From SFEL01 sp964392455 (GTDB lineage: Bacteria > Bacillota > Clostridia > Christensenellales > CAG-138), in assembly GCA_964392455.1 (NCBI GenBank), contig CAYMPG010000009.1, positions 7,810 through 71,809 of the forward strand: 64,000 nt of DNA, given 5' to 3'. Made by a program: the position numbers and the translations under genes. The notes beneath the pieces were generated by a model, which saw only the letters and a list, made by a program, of their open reading frames with translations, made no database searches and was not told the DNA's origin. Shown here piece by piece: positions 7,235-15,201 of the stretch (its first letter is position 1; every line of letters begins with the position of its first letter).

Positions 7235-9877
7235 ATGGCAAGCAGGATAAGGAGAGCGGGTGCAGCGGCGCTGGCGCTGATAATGCTGGGCATGACCCCG
7301 GCATATGCGCTGAATAACAATGCACAGATAGAGAACGTGGGAGGCACCGCAGGAACACTGGCTCAGGATGGTGTGGAGGTGAGCAAGACCATCGCCCCCA
7401 CCGGCATAGAAAACTACTTCGATATTACCCTTACCGCAAAAACCCAGACCCTGTACAATGGCACCGATGCAGCGGCTGCTCACGTAGTAATCGTGCTGGA
7501 TCTATCCAATACGATGAATTATGATTTCGGCGAAGAGAAAATACCAAATGATGAAACAAAATCAAGATATTACAACGCTATACAGGCAGTAAACAAGTTT
7601 ATAGACGGCTTTGTTGGTATAACCTCAGAGGATAGTAACGCCGACCGTATGATAGGCGTTGCAGCATTTAACACTGATGGCCATGTGATAAAAGAAATGT
7701 CCAGAGCCATATTAGCAAGTGAAGGAACGGCTATCAAAAATGAAGTAGCAAGTAAAACAAACTTAATAATAAAAGCAACGGATTATAAAAGCAGCCACAG
7801 TCGCTTCACCAATATGGAGGCGGGGCTTAAGGTTGCATACGATATGTTGGTTGGCAGCCGCAATGGTAAGACGATAGAAAACGAGATGATAATATTCGTC
7901 ACAGATGGCTATCCCACCACATATTTAAATAATGCTACCAGCAATCTATACGATGGCTATGACCCTTACATGGTTGACCGAGCATCGGGTTCATATGGAA
8001 CGGATGGCGTATTCCGTGATGAGAGCAACAAAGCAAAAAGCACAGCAATGACATATAACACAAATACTGGGGGAAGCAGAAGTACCACTGGCGTATACTG
8101 CCTTTATGGCACAGACTACAGTGATAAGGCAGCCCAAAGAGCTACGACAATGGCGGCAAGCATAAGAGCTGCTGGCATACAAATATATTCCGTAGGTGTT
8201 GCGGTGACTGGGGAGACAATAACCAAATACGAAACGAAAAACTACAGCACATATAAAAGGGAAAACGGAGATGTCTGGACATACGGAAATGTGGGCAATG
8301 GAGGCTTCTCCACCATTGATACCAATTGCAACAATACCGAATCTGGAAATTATTATATAAAGAATCTGCCAAACTGGCTCAAGGGTATTGATGCAAATGG
8401 TGGCATAGGTTCAAATAGCTATGTTGCCGCAGATAATGCAGATACACTGATAAGTGCCCTTAAAGACATGGTAGGCGAAACTGATGCGCCGGTAGGCGTG
8501 GGCACCACTGCCCAGAGCACGCTTGACCCTGTGTACAGCGGCGGCACCGGCGACTTTGTGGAATTTGTAGGCTTCTTCGAAAAGAAGGATGGCACGGCAC
8601 TTCAAACCAGCCTCGCAGGTAAAAGCGCAAAGTGGGGCGAGGCCGGGGCAGAGAATACCGCTTCATTTACTCAGGGAAGCACGGCCTCCGATGATAAGAT
8701 AAGCTGGGATCTTACAAAATCCGCCTACGATGAGACTGTAGCATACAATGATGGCGGCTCGGCGGAGAACTGGACTACCAAGACAGTTACCCGCACATAT
8801 ACCCTTAAGTACCGTGTGCGGCTGAAAAATGAGGCTGCCGGCTTCATCGCCTCAACACAGTATGCTACGAATGGCGAAACTACCCTCAATTACACCAAGA
8901 CAAATGAAAACGGCACAACTGAGTCCAAGACCATAGATTATCCCATCCCCCAGGTGAAGGGGTATCTGGGCCAGCTCTCCTTTAAGAAGGTGGATGCGGA
9001 TACAGGTGCAGGGCTGAGCGGCGCAGAATTCAAGCTGAGTCACCATGCGGACTGTACCCAGTGCAAGGGCAACGGTGCGCCTAAGGCATATGAGGGCGTG
9101 ACCATAGCCAATATGACCGCCACCTCGGCGGCAGATGGAACAGTGACCTTTAGCAGCATACCCTCGGGCCACAGCTACGTCCTCTCGGAAACCACTGCCC
9201 CCGGTATGCACCATACGCTGGGCGAGACCTATACGGTAAGCGTGGAATACGGTACGGCGACCATAAGCAAAAAGGATACCGATACCCATATCACCATCTC
9301 ACCTGAAAATGGCACCGTGATAACCAATGACTCTGTAATGCCCGGCGATGTTACCATCCCCTTTGAAAAGCTGCTGGATGGCAACCCGGCACCCGATGGC
9401 CTGTTTGAATTTGTCCTTGTGGATGAAGAGGGCAATGAGCTTCAGCGGGTGAGCCCGGTGGGCGGCGAGGGCCAGTTTGTGGTGAACTACAAGGGCGCCA
9501 TGGATACCCGATATACCTACACCATTCATGAGGTAAATAAGGGCGGCAGGTATAATTACGACAATACTGTGTATACCGTGGTGGTGACCCTCAACGAAGG
9601 GGAGGGCAATAATTATACCGCTTCTGTTGCCTACTACAAGGGTGAGCTTACGGGCAGCGATGATCAGCTTACGGAGCCTGTGCTTATAGAGGGCGTGCCG
9701 GTATTCAATAACAGCACCCGAAGCAGTAGCAGCAGTAGCAGTAGCAGCACGCATACCACCCCCGTGCCCATAATAGTCAATAAGCCTCCCAAGTCCGGCG
9801 GCATGAGCGGCCTTGGCCTTGTGATAGGGCTGATGGCGGCGGCGGCCGTTGTGGCCAGAGGGCGCAGGAGCAGATAA
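7235..9877 (+). CDS. VWA-domain surface adhesin with SpaA and pilin-type isopeptide domains
   Basis: An 880-residue exported protein. The signal peptide covers residues 1-25 (ends AYA). A von Willebrand A domain spans about 80-420 with MIDAS motifs DLSNT (89-93) and TDG (223-225). A Cna-B/SpaA-like domain is at about 575-700 (GQLSFKKVDADTGAGLSGAEF) and a Spy0128/FctA-like pilin isopeptide domain at about 700-810 (TIPFEKLLDGNPAPDGLFEF). A nine-Ser linker precedes a C-terminal sorting-type end: PPKSGG, a hydrophobic helix and RGRRSR. The architecture is that of pilus-tip or adhesive surface proteins. No sortase lies in the window. The VWA-coding part (about 7500-8460) is visibly AT-richer than the rest of the gene, which suggests domain exchange. 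Confidence 0.9.
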   Translation: MASRIRRAGAAALALIMLGMTPAYALNNNAQIENVGGTAGTLAQDGVEVSKTIAPTGIENYFDITLTAKTQTLYNGTDAAAAHVVIVLDLSNTMNYDFGEEKIPNDETKSRYYNAIQAVNKFIDGFVGITSEDSNADRMIGVAAFNTDGHVIKEMSRAILASEGTAIKNEVASKTNLIIKATDYKSSHSRFTNMEAGLKVAYDMLVGSRNGKTIENEMIIFVTDGYPTTYLNNATSNLYDGYDPYMVDRASGSYGTDGVFRDESNKAKSTAMTYNTNTGGSRSTTGVYCLYGTDYSDKAAQRATTMAASIRAAGIQIYSVGVAVTGETITKYETKNYSTYKRENGDVWTYGNVGNGGFSTIDTNCNNTESGNYYIKNLPNWLKGIDANGGIGSNSYVAADNADTLISALKDMVGETDAPVGVGTTAQSTLDPVYSGGTGDFVEFVGFFEKKDGTALQTSLAGKSAKWGEAGAENTASFTQGSTASDDKISWDLTKSAYDETVAYNDGGSAENWTTKTVTRTYTLKYRVRLKNEAAGFIASTQYATNGETTLNYTKTNENGTTESKTIDYPIPQVKGYLGQLSFKKVDADTGAGLSGAEFKLSHHADCTQCKGNGAPKAYEGVTIANMTATSAADGTVTFSSIPSGHSYVLSETTAPGMHHTLGETYTVSVEYGTATISKKDTDTHITISPENGTVITNDSVMPGDVTIPFEKLLDGNPAPDGLFEFVLVDEEGNELQRVSPVGGEGQFVVNYKGAMDTRYTYTIHEVNKGGRYNYDNTVYTVVVTLNEGEGNNYTASVAYYKGELTGSDDQLTEPVLIEGVPVFNNSTRSSSSSSSSSTHTTPVPIIVNKPPKSGGMSGLGLVIGLMAAAAVVARGRRSR
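9722..9748 (+). repeat. Serine microsatellite (AGC/AGT)9
   Basis: Nine successive AGC or AGT codons encode the Ser linker just before the C-terminal anchor. The repeat is in frame, so slippage would change linker length without breaking the gene. Confidence 0.85.
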
Positions 9878-9888
9878 TGAATATATAA

Positions 9889-9920
9889 AAGAGCCAGCCG
9901 GATAGGGCCGGCTCTTTTTT
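9889..9920 (+). terminator. Intrinsic terminator of the surface protein gene
   Basis: AGAGCC...GGCTCT hairpin with an inner GCC/GGC pairing and one mismatch, followed by six T. It begins 12 bases after the stop. Confidence 0.88.
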
Positions 9921-9944
9921 GTTGCTGAAGCAGGGCGGGAGATA

Positions 9945-9953
9945 TGGTATACT
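9945..9953 (+). promoter_or_regulatory. Extended -10 (TGGTATACT) for recX
   Basis: TATACT at 9948-9953 preceded by TGG, 35 bases before the recX start. The -35 hexamer is not convincing. Confidence 0.55.
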
Positions 9954-9987
9954 TAGATGGAACAAATACCCGCTGTGAGGAAATAGG

Positions 9988-10497
9988 ATGAAAAAGAAGA
10001 AAACCGGTAAATCCGCTCTGGACTGTGCCTTTGATTACCTTACTGCAAAGCCCCGCACGGTGCGTGAGATGGAGGAAAAGCTGTATTCTCTGGATTATGG
10101 CGATTATGAGATATATGCCGCCGTGGAGCGGCTTAAGGAGCTGGGCTACCTTAATGATGAAAAGTACGCTGCGGATTTTGTAAGCAGCCGCCTTGCCACA
10201 AAGCCCGTAAGCCGGCGCAAGCTCAGGGAGCAGCTTTATTCCCACCATATAGATGGTGATGCCATAGATGCGGCCCTCCAGCAGGTAACAGACCAGGTGG
10301 AGCGCAAAAACGCCGCAGAGGTGGCGGATAAGTTTTACAGGCAGTTTGCCGCCCTTGATGAGGAGCAGCGCAGGCAGCGCACCATCAGGCGGCTCATAGG
10401 CAGGGGGTATGATTTTTACCTTGTGCGGGAGAGCGTGGAGGCGGTAATAGGCCAGGTGGATTACGATGAAAGCTGGGAAGGAGAGGAGGACGAATAG
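9988..10497 (+). CDS. recX: RecX-family regulator of RecA
   Basis: A 169-residue, highly charged, all-helical protein with the tandem three-helix repeats of RecX, which binds the RecA filament and restrains recombination. Diagnostic stretches are LTAKPRTVREMEEKL (19-33), LKELGYLNDEKYAADFV (49-65), a second repeat with SRRKLREQL, and a C-terminal RTIRRLIGRGYDF. The length is in the usual range. It starts a run of closely packed genes: the P1 peptidase ATG follows one base after its stop. recA is not in the window. Confidence 0.88.
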   Translation: MKKKKTGKSALDCAFDYLTAKPRTVREMEEKLYSLDYGDYEIYAAVERLKELGYLNDEKYAADFVSSRLATKPVSRRKLREQLYSHHIDGDAIDAALQQVTDQVERKNAAEVADKFYRQFAALDEEQRRQRTIRRLIGRGYDFYLVRESVEAVIGQVDYDESWEGEEDE

Positions 10498-10498
10498 C

Positions 10499-11398
10499 AT
10501 GGGAAGCATAACCGACATCAGGGGCATAGAGGTGGGCCACTATACGGATAAGGCCGCACAGACCGGCTGCACGGTGGTAATGTGCAGAGGGGGAGCTGTG
10601 GGCGGCGTGGACGTGCGGGGCAGCGCTCCCGGCACCCGGGAAACAGACCTTATGCGCGGATACAATTGCGTGGAGCGCATACAGGCTATAATGCTTTCCG
10701 GCGGCAGTGCCTACGGGCTGGATGCGGCCTCAGGTGCCATGCAGTACCTTGAGGAGCAGGGCATAGGCGAAAACGTGGGAGTGGGCGTGGTGCCCATAGT
10801 GCCGGGGGCAGTGATATTCGATTTGGCTGTGGGCAGCTCAAAGGTGCGCCCGGGCAAGGCGGAGGGATATGCTGCCTGCCTTAATGCAGCGGATACCTTC
10901 CTTACTGGCTCAGTGGGCGCAGGCACAGGTGCCACAGTTGCAAAGGCCTTTGGTGCAGAGTACGCAGTAAAAAGCGGCCTGGGTACTGCCTGCGTAGAGC
11001 TGGAGGGCGGGGTAAAGGTGGGAGCTATAGCCGTGGTAAACGCCCTTGGCGATATATACGACCCGGCCACAGGGGAGCTTGTGGCGGCGGCAAATATAGG
11101 GGGCAGGCTTACTCCCTGCATGGAATCCCCTGCGCTGGGGCAGGCATCCTTTGGCAATACCACCATAGGCGTTGTTGCTACCAATGCAAAGCTCACCCGG
11201 GAGGAAGCAAACAAGCTGGCCGCAATGGCCCATGACGGCCTTGCCATGACAATACGCCCTGTGCATACCACGCTGGATGGGGATACCTTCTTTGCCATGT
11301 CCACAGGGGAGGTGGAGAGCCCGCTGCTGCCAGTGCTGATAGCCGGGGTGCGGGCGGTATCCATGGCAGTGCTGGATGGGGTGAAAAACGCCGGATGA
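10499..11398 (+). CDS. P1 family peptidase (DmpA/BapA-like, Ntn fold)
   Basis: A 299-residue member of the DmpA-type aminopeptidase/beta-peptidyl aminopeptidase family. These proteins cleave themselves into two chains to expose an N-terminal nucleophile. The family landmarks are GSITDIRGIEVGHYTD at the start, LSGGSAYGLDAASG near 66-79, GSVGAGTGATVAK around 138, and the likely processing site N220-T221 in GNTTIGVVATNA. Thr is predicted as nucleophile where DmpA has Ser. I chose the ATG at 10499 since GGAGAGGAGG lies just upstream. It ends overlapping acpS by ATGA. The physiological peptide substrate is unknown. Confidence 0.87.
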   Translation: MGSITDIRGIEVGHYTDKAAQTGCTVVMCRGGAVGGVDVRGSAPGTRETDLMRGYNCVERIQAIMLSGGSAYGLDAASGAMQYLEEQGIGENVGVGVVPIVPGAVIFDLAVGSSKVRPGKAEGYAACLNAADTFLTGSVGAGTGATVAKAFGAEYAVKSGLGTACVELEGGVKVGAIAVVNALGDIYDPATGELVAAANIGGRLTPCMESPALGQASFGNTTIGVVATNAKLTREEANKLAAMAHDGLAMTIRPVHTTLDGDTFFAMSTGEVESPLLPVLIAGVRAVSMAVLDGVKNAG

Positions 11399-11769
11399 TA
11401 CTTGGCTGCGGCATAGATATAATCGAGGTGGAGCGCATAGCAAGGGCCTCTGAAAAGGAGGGCTTTATGAATAGAGTGTTCACAGGGGCCGAGCGGCAGC
11501 GCTTTTCACAATACAACGATGACCCTGCCCGCATAGCCGGGGCCTTTGCTGCAAAGGAGGCCGTGGCAAAAGCGCTGGGCACAGGCATAGGCAGTGTGGA
11601 ATGGAAGGAAATAGAAATACTGCACCATGACGGCGGGCAGCCCTATGCTGAGCTTACAGGCGGGGCAAAAAAGCGCATGGCGGAGCTTGGCGGCAGCAGG
11701 CTTCATATAAGCATATCCCATATAAAGAGCGTGGCCGCAGCCCAGGCCATACTGGAGGGCGAATGTTGA
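11395..11769 (+). CDS. acpS: Holo-[acyl-carrier-protein] synthase
   Basis: A 124-residue phosphopantetheinyl transferase that moves the 4'-phosphopantetheine arm of CoA onto the serine of ACP. Magnesium ligands Asp8 (GIDIIEVERI) and Glu55 (FAAKEAVAKALG) are in place, and the C-terminal LHISISHIKS segment is present. The length is normal for the homotrimeric AcpS class. It overlaps the peptidase stop and the nnrD start. The acpS-nnrD neighbourhood is common in Firmicutes. Its substrate AcpP is encoded at 22.8 kb and CoaD, which supplies CoA, at 13.8 kb. Confidence 0.95.
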   Translation: MILGCGIDIIEVERIARASEKEGFMNRVFTGAERQRFSQYNDDPARIAGAFAAKEAVAKALGTGIGSVEWKEIEILHHDGGQPYAELTGGAKKRMAELGGSRLHISISHIKSVAAAQAILEGEC

Positions 11770-12608
11770 CCCTTGACCATGAATACGTAAGGGGCCTTGT
11801 GGGCCAAAGAAGCAGGGATTGCCATAAGGGCAGCAATGGACGCGGGCTGATACTGGCAGGCAGCGTGGGCATGACTGGCGCAGCAGTGATGTGCGCCTGC
11901 GGAGCGCTCAGGGGTGGCATAGGGCTATTGAAGGTGCTGTGCCCGGATGATGTGGCACCGGCCTTTTACAGCCTGCCTGAGGCCATGGTGACGACCGCAG
12001 GAGCAAGCTGGCAGTGCTGTGATGAGCAGCGGCTGAGCCGGCTTGTGGAGTGGGCGGATTGCATTTGTTTAGGCCCGGGCATGGGTCAGAATAGCGGAAA
12101 GGCGATAGAGCAGGTGCTTCGCTCGGGAAAGCCTGCCGTGGTGGATGCGGATGGGCTCAATGGGATAGCCGAAATGGGGATGCAGGGGCTTCTCCACAAT
12201 CAGGTGGTGCTTACGCCGCATCCCGGAGAAATGGCCCGGCTTACCGGGCTGAGTATTAGGGAAATACTTGAAGCCCCAGCGGATACAGCTCTGAGCTACG
12301 CAGAAAAATGGGGCTGCACGGTACTGCTCAAGGGGGCTGAAAGCTATATCGCCGCCTGTGATGGCTCCATTGCCCGCAATACAAGCGGCAATCCGGGCCT
12401 TGCAAAGGGCGGCAGCGGGGATGTGCTTTCCGGGATAATACTGGCGCTCATGGGGCAGGGGCTAAAGCCCTATGACGGGGCCTGTGCAGGGGCATATATA
12501 CTGGGTGCCTCAGCGGACAGGGCCATGGATATACTCAGGGAGCGCATGCTGATGAGCAGGGATGTGACAGAGGCCGTGGAGCGAACCCTTGAGGGCTTTG
12601 GATACTGA
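11763..12608 (+). CDS. nnrD: ADP-dependent NAD(P)H-hydrate dehydratase
   Basis: A 281-residue ribokinase-fold enzyme that repairs hydrated NADH/NADPH at the expense of ADP. LTPHPGEMARL (about 154-164), LKGAESYI and the C-terminal GLAKGGSGDVLSG nucleotide/catalytic loop are typical. The N-terminal YjeF epimerase domain, often fused in clostridia, is missing, so this is the stand-alone type seen in Bacillus; no epimerase gene is seen in the window. The ATG overlaps acpS by 7 bases, so translation is probably coupled. Confidence 0.92.
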   Translation: MLTLDHEYVRGLVGQRSRDCHKGSNGRGLILAGSVGMTGAAVMCACGALRGGIGLLKVLCPDDVAPAFYSLPEAMVTTAGASWQCCDEQRLSRLVEWADCICLGPGMGQNSGKAIEQVLRSGKPAVVDADGLNGIAEMGMQGLLHNQVVLTPHPGEMARLTGLSIREILEAPADTALSYAEKWGCTVLLKGAESYIAACDGSIARNTSGNPGLAKGGSGDVLSGIILALMGQGLKPYDGACAGAYILGASADRAMDILRERMLMSRDVTEAVERTLEGFGY

Positions 12609-12609
12609 T

Positions 12610-13185
12610 ATGGATAAAATGGATATACTCAGCAATAAGGCGGCCATGAGAGCCATTATAAAGGAGCGGCTGAAGGCTATGACCGCCGGTGAAATGGAGC
12701 GCCAGTCGATGGCGGCCTGCCGCAGGGCGGTGAACAGCCCTGCCTTTCAATCGGCAAAAACAATACTTGTATACAGCGCAATGGGTGGCGAATGTGACCC
12801 TGCGTATATTGCCGAGCAGGGACGGCGTATGGGCAAGGCCGTGGCCTACCCCAAATGTGAAAACGGCACGCTGGGCCTTTACCTTGCGGAGCAGGGGCAG
12901 CTCAAGGCTGGTGCTTATGGCATTTATGAGCCCGATGAGAGCTGCAAAAGGATACAGGCTGACTGTGTGGATTTTGCGGTGATACCCGGCCTGGCGTTTG
13001 ATTTGGAGGGTGGCAGGCTGGGAAGGGGCGGCGGCTATTACGACAGGCTCCTTGAGAATATGCAGGCTGTAAAGCTTGGATTGTGCTTCAATGAGCAGCT
13101 GTTGGACAGGGTGCCAATGGCTGCACACGATTGCAGGGTGGATATGATAGCTGCTGAAAAATGGGATATATTGTTAATAAAGTAA
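12610..13185 (+). CDS. 5-formyltetrahydrofolate cyclo-ligase
   Basis: About 191 residues. The enzyme converts 5-formyl-THF to 5,10-methenyl-THF with ATP, feeding one-carbon metabolism. The family signature is clear in IPGLAFDLEGGRLGRGGGYYDRLL (split: PGLAFD then GRGGGYYDR around 125-145) and in YSAMGGECD near residue 50. The ATG at 12610 directly follows the nnrD stop; a second ATG at 12619 is also possible, and neither has a strong ribosome binding site. It is the last gene of the recX-led run. Confidence 0.93.
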   Translation: MDKMDILSNKAAMRAIIKERLKAMTAGEMERQSMAACRRAVNSPAFQSAKTILVYSAMGGECDPAYIAEQGRRMGKAVAYPKCENGTLGLYLAEQGQLKAGAYGIYEPDESCKRIQADCVDFAVIPGLAFDLEGGRLGRGGGYYDRLLENMQAVKLGLCFNEQLLDRVPMAAHDCRVDMIAAEKWDILLIK

Positions 13186-13193
13186 ATTTTCGC

Positions 13194-13222
13194 TTGTGAC
13201 ATACCCGCAGTAATGATAAAAT
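13194..13222 (+). promoter_or_regulatory. Promoter for rsmD-coaD unit
   Basis: TTGTGA and TAAAAT separated by exactly 17 bases, 29 bases before the rsmD start. Confidence 0.7.
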
Positions 13223-13250
13223 GTAGAGAAGTTGTATGCTGGAGGGATAA

Positions 13251-13808
13251 ATGCGTATAATCGCAGGAGAAAAGAGGGGGTGCAGGCTGTCTGCACCAAA
13301 GGGCATGGATACCCGACCCACTCTGGACAGAGTAAAGGAATCCCTCTTTGGAATACTCCAGTTTGACATTGCGGGCAGGCGTGTGCTGGATCTTTTTGCA
13401 GGCTCCGGTGGGCTGGGGCTGGAGGCCCTGTCCAGATACGCAGAGTATGCCGTATTTTGCGACAGCTCCCGTGAAAGCATAGCCGTAATACGGGAAAACA
13501 TCAAAAAGCTGGGCTACGAAAAAAAGTGCAGGGTGTATTCCTGCGATTGGGAGCGGGCAGTGGCAGATATGGCCGCCCGCCGGGAAAAGTTTGATATAGT
13601 GTTTCTGGATCCCCCATACGGGGCGGGGATAGCTGCAAAGGCAGCACAGGCCCTCTATGACAATGGCCTGCTGAACGATGGCTTTATAATAGCCCTTGAG
13701 CATGACTCTGAGCGGCCGCCGGAGCTGCCTGACAGCCTGCAGGTATATGACAGGCGCAGCTATGGCGAGCTGGCTGCAATATCCTTCATAAGGAGGAATG
13801 CACAATGA
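13251..13808 (+). CDS. rsmD: 16S rRNA (guanine(966)-N2)-methyltransferase
   Basis: A 185-residue class I SAM-dependent methyltransferase that modifies G966 in 16S rRNA. SAM-binding VLDLFAGSGGLGLEAL is at about 46-61 and the catalytic DPPY at 120-123. The N-terminal MRIIAGEKRG and TRPTLDRVKESLFGIL segments are the RsmD hallmark. It overlaps coaD by ATGA. The rsmD-coaD pair corresponds to ylbH-ylbI of Bacillus. Confidence 0.95.
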   Translation: MRIIAGEKRGCRLSAPKGMDTRPTLDRVKESLFGILQFDIAGRRVLDLFAGSGGLGLEALSRYAEYAVFCDSSRESIAVIRENIKKLGYEKKCRVYSCDWERAVADMAARREKFDIVFLDPPYGAGIAAKAAQALYDNGLLNDGFIIALEHDSERPPELPDSLQVYDRRSYGELAAISFIRRNAQ

Positions 13809-14293
13809 AGACCGCTGTATGCACCGGTAGCTTTGACCCTGTTACGGTAGGGCATATGGATATATTCAAAAGGGCCGCCGCCCTGTTTGACCAGGTGTAT
13901 GTGGCGGTGCTGGTAAATCCTGCAAAGGCAGCGACCTTCACTCCGGAGGAGCGGTGCCGGATGATAAACCAGGCTGCTGAGGCCGAGGGAATAACCAACC
14001 TTACAGCAGAGGCCTATAATGGCCTTGCTGTGGATTATGTCAGCAGCAAAAATGCCTGTGCCATAGTGCGTGGCATACGGAATCAGGCGGATTTTTCATA
14101 CGAAACAGGCATGGGCCTTGCAAACAGATGGCTTGCCCCGGGGGTGGATACGGTCTACCTTTATGCTGAGCCGGCGCTGTCCTACATAAGCTCAAGCCTT
14201 GTTAAGGACATAGCCGCATACGGAAAAGATATCGACGGGCTGGTGCCCGACGCAATAAAAAATAAAATCGCAGAAAGGTTGATTAAGCGATGA
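13805..14293 (+). CDS. coaD: Phosphopantetheine adenylyltransferase
   Basis: A 162-residue enzyme of CoA synthesis that joins ATP and 4'-phosphopantetheine to give dephospho-CoA. TGSFDPVTVGHMDI at 7-20 carries the TxGH nucleotidyltransferase motif, and AYNGLAVDYV and the C-terminal ISSSLVKDIA segment (the ISSTxVR counterpart) are present. The length equals the family norm. ATGA overlaps join it to rsmD before and the coiled-coil gene after. Confidence 0.96.
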   Translation: MKTAVCTGSFDPVTVGHMDIFKRAAALFDQVYVAVLVNPAKAATFTPEERCRMINQAAEAEGITNLTAEAYNGLAVDYVSSKNACAIVRGIRNQADFSYETGMGLANRWLAPGVDTVYLYAEPALSYISSSLVKDIAAYGKDIDGLVPDAIKNKIAERLIKR

Positions 14294-15186
14294 GCAATAA
14301 CGTGCAGAATCTTAAGATTTATGACATCATAGAGCAGCTGGAGGATCTGGTGGAAAACAGCGCCAGGCCCAAGCTGGGCGGCAGCGCCACAAAGCGCATA
14401 GTGGACGTTGAGGAGGTATTTGACCTTCTGGGCGATCTTAAGACCACTATTCCCGAGGATATTCGCCGGGCAAACAGCATGATGATCGAGGCCCAGAATA
14501 CCATCGATGACGCACAGGAAACTGCAAAGGATACCATCGAGGAGGCCAATAACAAGGCTGACGCCATTATCGCCGAGGCTCAGAGCAAGGCCAATCTGGT
14601 GCTGGAAAAGGCCAGAGAGGAATACGAGCGGCTCATCGCTGAGGATGAGATATATCAGGAGGCTCAGAAGCGGGCACAGCTCCTTGCTGCCAAGGCAGAA
14701 TACAATGCAAACGAGGTCTTTGAAAGCGCAAAGACCTATGCAGATGATATCCTTGCCGACCTTGACCGCTTCCTTGGCGAATACAGGAACCTTGTGGGCG
14801 TAAACCGCAAGGACCTTGGCGCAAGGGCACGTACCGCCACTCCTGTGCAGCCTGTGCAGGCCCCCGTAGCCCAGACCATGGCTCAGCAGGCAGTGATGCA
14901 GCAGGCAGCCGCACAGCAGGCTGTAGCAGCAGAGCCTGCCCGTCAGCGTGTTTCCCCCAGGCCCGCCCCGGAGGCTGCTCCCCGCAATTCCGTAAGGGAT
15001 GCAGGCCGTGCAAAGCGCAGGCCTGAGCCAGTTGAGGAGTTCGATGAGGACGACGACGATTTTGACGACGAGGACGAGGAGGACGAGGGCGGCGGCAAGG
15101 GCTTCCTGTTTGGCCTGTTTAAGAAGCACAACGATTACGACGACGATGATTTCTATGATGATGACGATGACGATTATGAAGATTGA
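14290..15186 (+). CDS. Coiled-coil protein with Ala/Gln linker and acidic tail
   Basis: A 298-residue cytoplasmic protein of no firm function. Residues about 1-60 form a conserved head (IYDIIEQLEDLVENSARP...KRIVDVEEVFDLLGDL). Residues 60-165 are a long coiled coil rich in Ala, Glu and Lys, similar in texture to ATP synthase b subunits and DivIVA-like scaffolds. Residues 180-235 are a Pro/Ala/Gln-rich linker. The last 50 residues are a dense Asp/Glu tail broken by GFLFGLFKKH. Relatives next to coaD in clostridia are usually labelled ATPase without evidence; no P-loop is visible here. It is translationally coupled to coaD (ATGA) and followed by a strong terminator. Confidence 0.75.
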   Translation: MSNNVQNLKIYDIIEQLEDLVENSARPKLGGSATKRIVDVEEVFDLLGDLKTTIPEDIRRANSMMIEAQNTIDDAQETAKDTIEEANNKADAIIAEAQSKANLVLEKAREEYERLIAEDEIYQEAQKRAQLLAAKAEYNANEVFESAKTYADDILADLDRFLGEYRNLVGVNRKDLGARARTATPVQPVQAPVAQTMAQQAVMQQAAAQQAVAAEPARQRVSPRPAPEAAPRNSVRDAGRAKRRPEPVEEFDEDDDDFDDEDEEDEGGGKGFLFGLFKKHNDYDDDDFYDDDDDDYED

Positions 15187-15201
15187 TCGCTAATGCAGAC
15201 A

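Noticed and set aside
7183..7235. Possible cyclic-di-GMP-I riboswitch before the adhesin (GGGCAAA, CGCAAAGC and GGTAGCC pieces)
   Set aside because: The P1b and P2 stems and the tetraloop receptor are missing, and the spacing is far too short. A covariance search would settle it.
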